Of a DNA stretch of 64,000 nt, positions 60,715-64,000 are shown piece by piece. Source of the DNA: Chlorocebus sabaeus (taxonomy: Eukaryota; Chordata; Mammalia; Primates; Cercopithecidae). Made by a program: the position numbers and the translations under genes. How positions within the stretch are numbered: position 1 is the first letter of the stretch; every line of letters begins with the position of its first letter. The notes under the pieces are model-generated. The model did no database searches and had not been told where the DNA came from. It was given only the letters and a program-made list of their open reading frames with translations. The stretch is from positions 84,759,447 to 84,823,446 of the forward strand of contig NC_132904.1 in NCBI RefSeq assembly GCF_047675955.1. The letters are read 5' to 3'.

Positions 60715-63700
60715 AATACCAGAAGTAATTACTTACTTATCAGCAATCACATTGAATATAAATGGACTAAATCCTCCAATCAAAGACATAGAGTGGCTGA
60801 CTGGATGAAAAAAACAAGACCCATTTAATTTTTGCCTACAAAAAAGACAACTCACCTATAAAGGTACACATAGAGTGAAACTAAAGGGATGGAAAAAGAT
60901 ATTGCATGCCAATAAAAACCATAAAATAGAAGTAGCTATACTTATAAGACAAAATAGATTTCAAGACAAAAACTATAAAAAGAGAAAGAGATAGTCTTTA
61001 TATAGTAATAAAGGAGTTTATTCGGTAAGAGGATATATAACTATTGTAAATAGATATATGCCAAACACTGCTGCATGATGATATATAAAGCCAATATTAT
61101 TAGAGCTAAAGAGGGAGATAAACCTCAATACAATAACAGCTGGAGACTTCAATACTCCACTTTCAGCACTGGACAGATTATCTGGACAGGAAATCAACAA
61201 AGAAATATCAGACCTAACCTGCACTATAGAACAAATGGACCTGATAGATATTTACAAAACATTTCATCCAGTGGCTGCAGAATACACATTCTTCTCCTCA
61301 GTACATGGGTCATTTTCAAGCATAAACAGTGTTAAAAGCAAGTCTCAAAAAACTGAAAAAACTTGAAATTTTAAGAAGTATCTTCTCTGACCACAATGGA
61401 ATAAAACTGGAAATCAATAACAAGAGGAATTTTGGAAACGATACAAACTGGAAATTAAATTTCCACCAAAATTAATGCTCCTGAATGACCAGTAAGTCAA
61501 TGAAGAAAGTAAGAAGAAAATGTTAAAATGTCTTGAAACAAATGAAAATGGAAACACAATATACCAAAACCTATAGGACACAGCAAAAGCAATAAATACT
61601 AAGAAGAAACTTTATCATAATAAGCATCATGTCAAAAAAACAAATAGAACAACTTCAAATAACCTAATAATGCATCTTAAAGAACTAGAAAAGTAATAAC
61701 AAACCATATCCAGAATTAGTAGAATAAAAGAAATAATTAAGATCAGAGCAGAAATAAATGAAATTGGAATGAAATATAAAAAAGATTACTGAAACATAAA
61801 CTTCAATTTTTGAAAAGATTTAAAAAAATAGACAAACCTTTAGCCAGACTAAGAAAAAAGGAAAGAAGATCAAAATAAATATAATCTTGAATAAGGAAAC
61901 ATTACAATCGATACAGCAGAAATTCACAGAATTAATAGAGACTACTATGAGCAGCTATATGCCAATAAATTAGACAATCTGGATGAAATGTAGATACATA
62001 CACCCTGCCAAGATTGAACTGTGAAGAAATCCAAAACCTGAACAGACCAATAAAAAATAATGAGATTGAAGCTGTAATGAAAATCTCCCAGCAAAGAAAA
62101 TCCTGGGACCTGATGGCTTCACTGATGAATTTTATTAAATATTTAATGAAATAGTACCATTTCTACTCAAACCACTCTGAAAAATAAGGGAGAAGGGAAT
62201 ACTTCCAAACCCATTCTACAAGGCCACTATTACCCTGATAACAAAAACAAAGATATATATAAAAAATACAGGCCAATATCACTGATAAATATTGATGTAA
62301 AAATCTTCAACAAAATATTTGCAAATCAAATTCAGTAACACATTAAAAAGATTATTCATTGTGACCAAGTGGGATTTATCCCAATGATGCAAGGATGGTT
62401 TAACATATACAAATCAATTCATGTGATATATCATATCAACAAAATGAAGGGCAAAAATCATAGGATCCTTTCAATTGATGCTCAAAAAACATTTGATAAA
62501 ATTCAACAGCCCTGCATCATAAAAATTAAAAAAACTGACTATAGAAGAAACATACCTTAACACAGTAAAAGCCATATATGACAGATCCACAGATAGTATC
62601 ATCCAGAACAAGGAAAAACTAAAAGCCTTTCCTCTAAAATTTAGAAGAAGACAAGAATGCTCACTTTCACTGCTTTATTCAATATTGTACTGGAAGTCCT
62701 AGCTAGAGCAATCATACAAGAGAATGAAATAAAGGGCATCCATATTGGAAAGGAAGGAGTCAAATTATCCTTGTTTACAGATAATATGGTGTTATAGTTG
62801 GAAAAAAGACTCCACCAAAATACTATTAGAACTGATAAACAAATTCAGGAAAATTGCAGTATAGAAAATTAACATACAAAGACCAGTCAAGTTTTTACAT
62901 ATCAACAATGAATAATCTGAAAAAGAAATCAAGAAAGCAATCACATTTATAGTAGCTACAAAGAAGTAAGATACCTAGGAATAAAGTTAACCAAAGATAT
63001 GAAAGACCTCTACAGGGAAAACCAGAAAACATTGATGCAAGAAATTGAAAAATGACACCAAAAATAGAAAGATATTTATGTTCACGGATTGGAAGAATCA
63101 ATATTGTTAAAATGTCTGTACTACCCTAAGCAATCTATAGATTCGATGCAATTCCTATCAAAACACCAGTGACATTATTCATAGAGATAGAAAAAAAAAA
63201 TCCTAAAATTTGTATATGGAACTACAAAAGACCTAGAGTAGCAAAAGACATCCTAAGCAAAAAGAACAAAACTGGAGGAATCCTATTACCTGACTTTAAA
63301 TTACACTACAGAGCTATAGTAACCAAATCACATGTTACTGGCATAAAAATAGACACAGAGCCCAATGGAACAGAATAAAGAACTGAGAAATCCACATATC
63401 AATGAGCTAAATTTTGACAAAGATTTTAAGAATATACATTGGGGAAAGGACAGTCTCTTCAATAAGTTTTACTGGGAAAACTGGACATCCATATAGAGAA
63501 GAATGAAACTAGAACCCTCACTCTCACCATATTTAAAAATCAAATCAAAATGGATTAAAGACTTAAGTTTAAGACCTCAAACTATAAAATTACTAAAAGC
63601 AAACATTGAGAAAACTCTCCAGGACATTTTTCTGAACAAAGATTTCTTGAATAATATCCTGCAAGCCCAGGCAACCAATGCAAAAATGGACAAATGGGAT

Positions 63701-64000
63701 TACATCAAGTTAAATGGCTTCTACACAGCAAAAGAAACAATCAACAAGGTGAAGAGACAACCCACAGAATGATAGAATATATTTTTAAAGTATCTATCTG
63801 ACAAAGGATTAATAACCAGAATATAAAAGGTGCTCAAACAACTCAATAGGAAAAAATGTCTAATAATCCAATTTTAAAATGGGCAAAATATTTGAATAGA
63901 CATTTCTCAAAAGACATACAAATGGCAAACAAATATATAAAAAGGTAATCAACACCATTGATCATCAGAGAAATGCAAATCAAAGCTACAATGAGATATC
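60715..64000 (+). pseudogene. LINE-1 ORF2 remnant, partial
   Basis: Endonuclease sequence starts near 60720 ('ACATTGAATATAAATGGACTAAAT'). The catalytic GDFNT survives at 61142-61156 ('[13 protein letters not shown]'). The palm piece at 62369-62560 reads '[15 protein letters not shown]...[13 protein letters not shown]'. The FADD position (62774-62785) reads F-T-D-N, so the motif is lost. Thumb and later pieces lie at 63169-63378 and 63503-63772. Stops and frameshifts throughout; the end is outside the window. Confidence 0.85.

Overview
The window is nuclear DNA from an Old World monkey (macaque/baboon group). Three young AluY copies (2307-2610, 23441-23738, 49339-49642) share a 'GGCTCAAGCCTG' box, and the first two also show 'GCCGAGACGGGCGG' and an 'ACTAGCC..GCGAGGTGGCGGG' box. 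I know this combination from cercopithecid AluY (AluYR-type) copies rather than human ones. I see no host protein-coding gene, exon, tRNA, rRNA or CRISPR array. Nearly every open frame over 60 codons is either LINE-1 coding sequence or a shadow of a repeat. The species call is from memory of Alu diagnostics, not from a search.

Layout. 1-5.0 kb is single-copy-looking AT-rich DNA with one AluY. 5.03-11.25 kb is a full-length LINE-1 on the minus strand, with 15-bp target-site duplications and an extra tail that looks like a 3' transduction. 11.3-14.8 kb is mostly unique, with MIR relics. 14.8-17.1 kb is a THE1-type LTR retrotransposon on the minus strand. 17.1-20.5 kb holds an MST LTR split by an Alu and two copies of an unassigned ~145-bp sequence. 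20.5-29.3 kb holds a degraded LINE-1 and then a nearly complete older minus-strand LINE-1 interrupted by an AluY. 29.3-45.1 kb is the least repeat-dense part: MIR, L2, a Tigger2-like DNA transposon, MER5A, one AluS-like element and several microsatellites. 45.1-64 kb is almost all LINE-1. It contains a plus-strand ORF2 fragment, a minus-strand full-length LINE-1 inserted into an MST LTR (and itself hit by an AluY), a plus-strand ORF2 fragment, and a plus-strand LINE-1 that runs off the window end.

LINE-1 makes up roughly half of the window. None of the copies is intact. The youngest (5.03-11.25 kb) keeps exactly canonical ORF lengths and spacing, but has one nonsense codon in ORF1, and in ORF2 four nonsense codons, a compensating frameshift pair and a changed reverse-transcriptase aspartate. 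The three older long copies each carry their own family of ~250-310-bp tandem units in the 5' UTR. No new cellular system is visible. The points most worth checking are the 3' transduction, the ORF0 remnant, the nested insertions and the 5' UTR tandem arrays.
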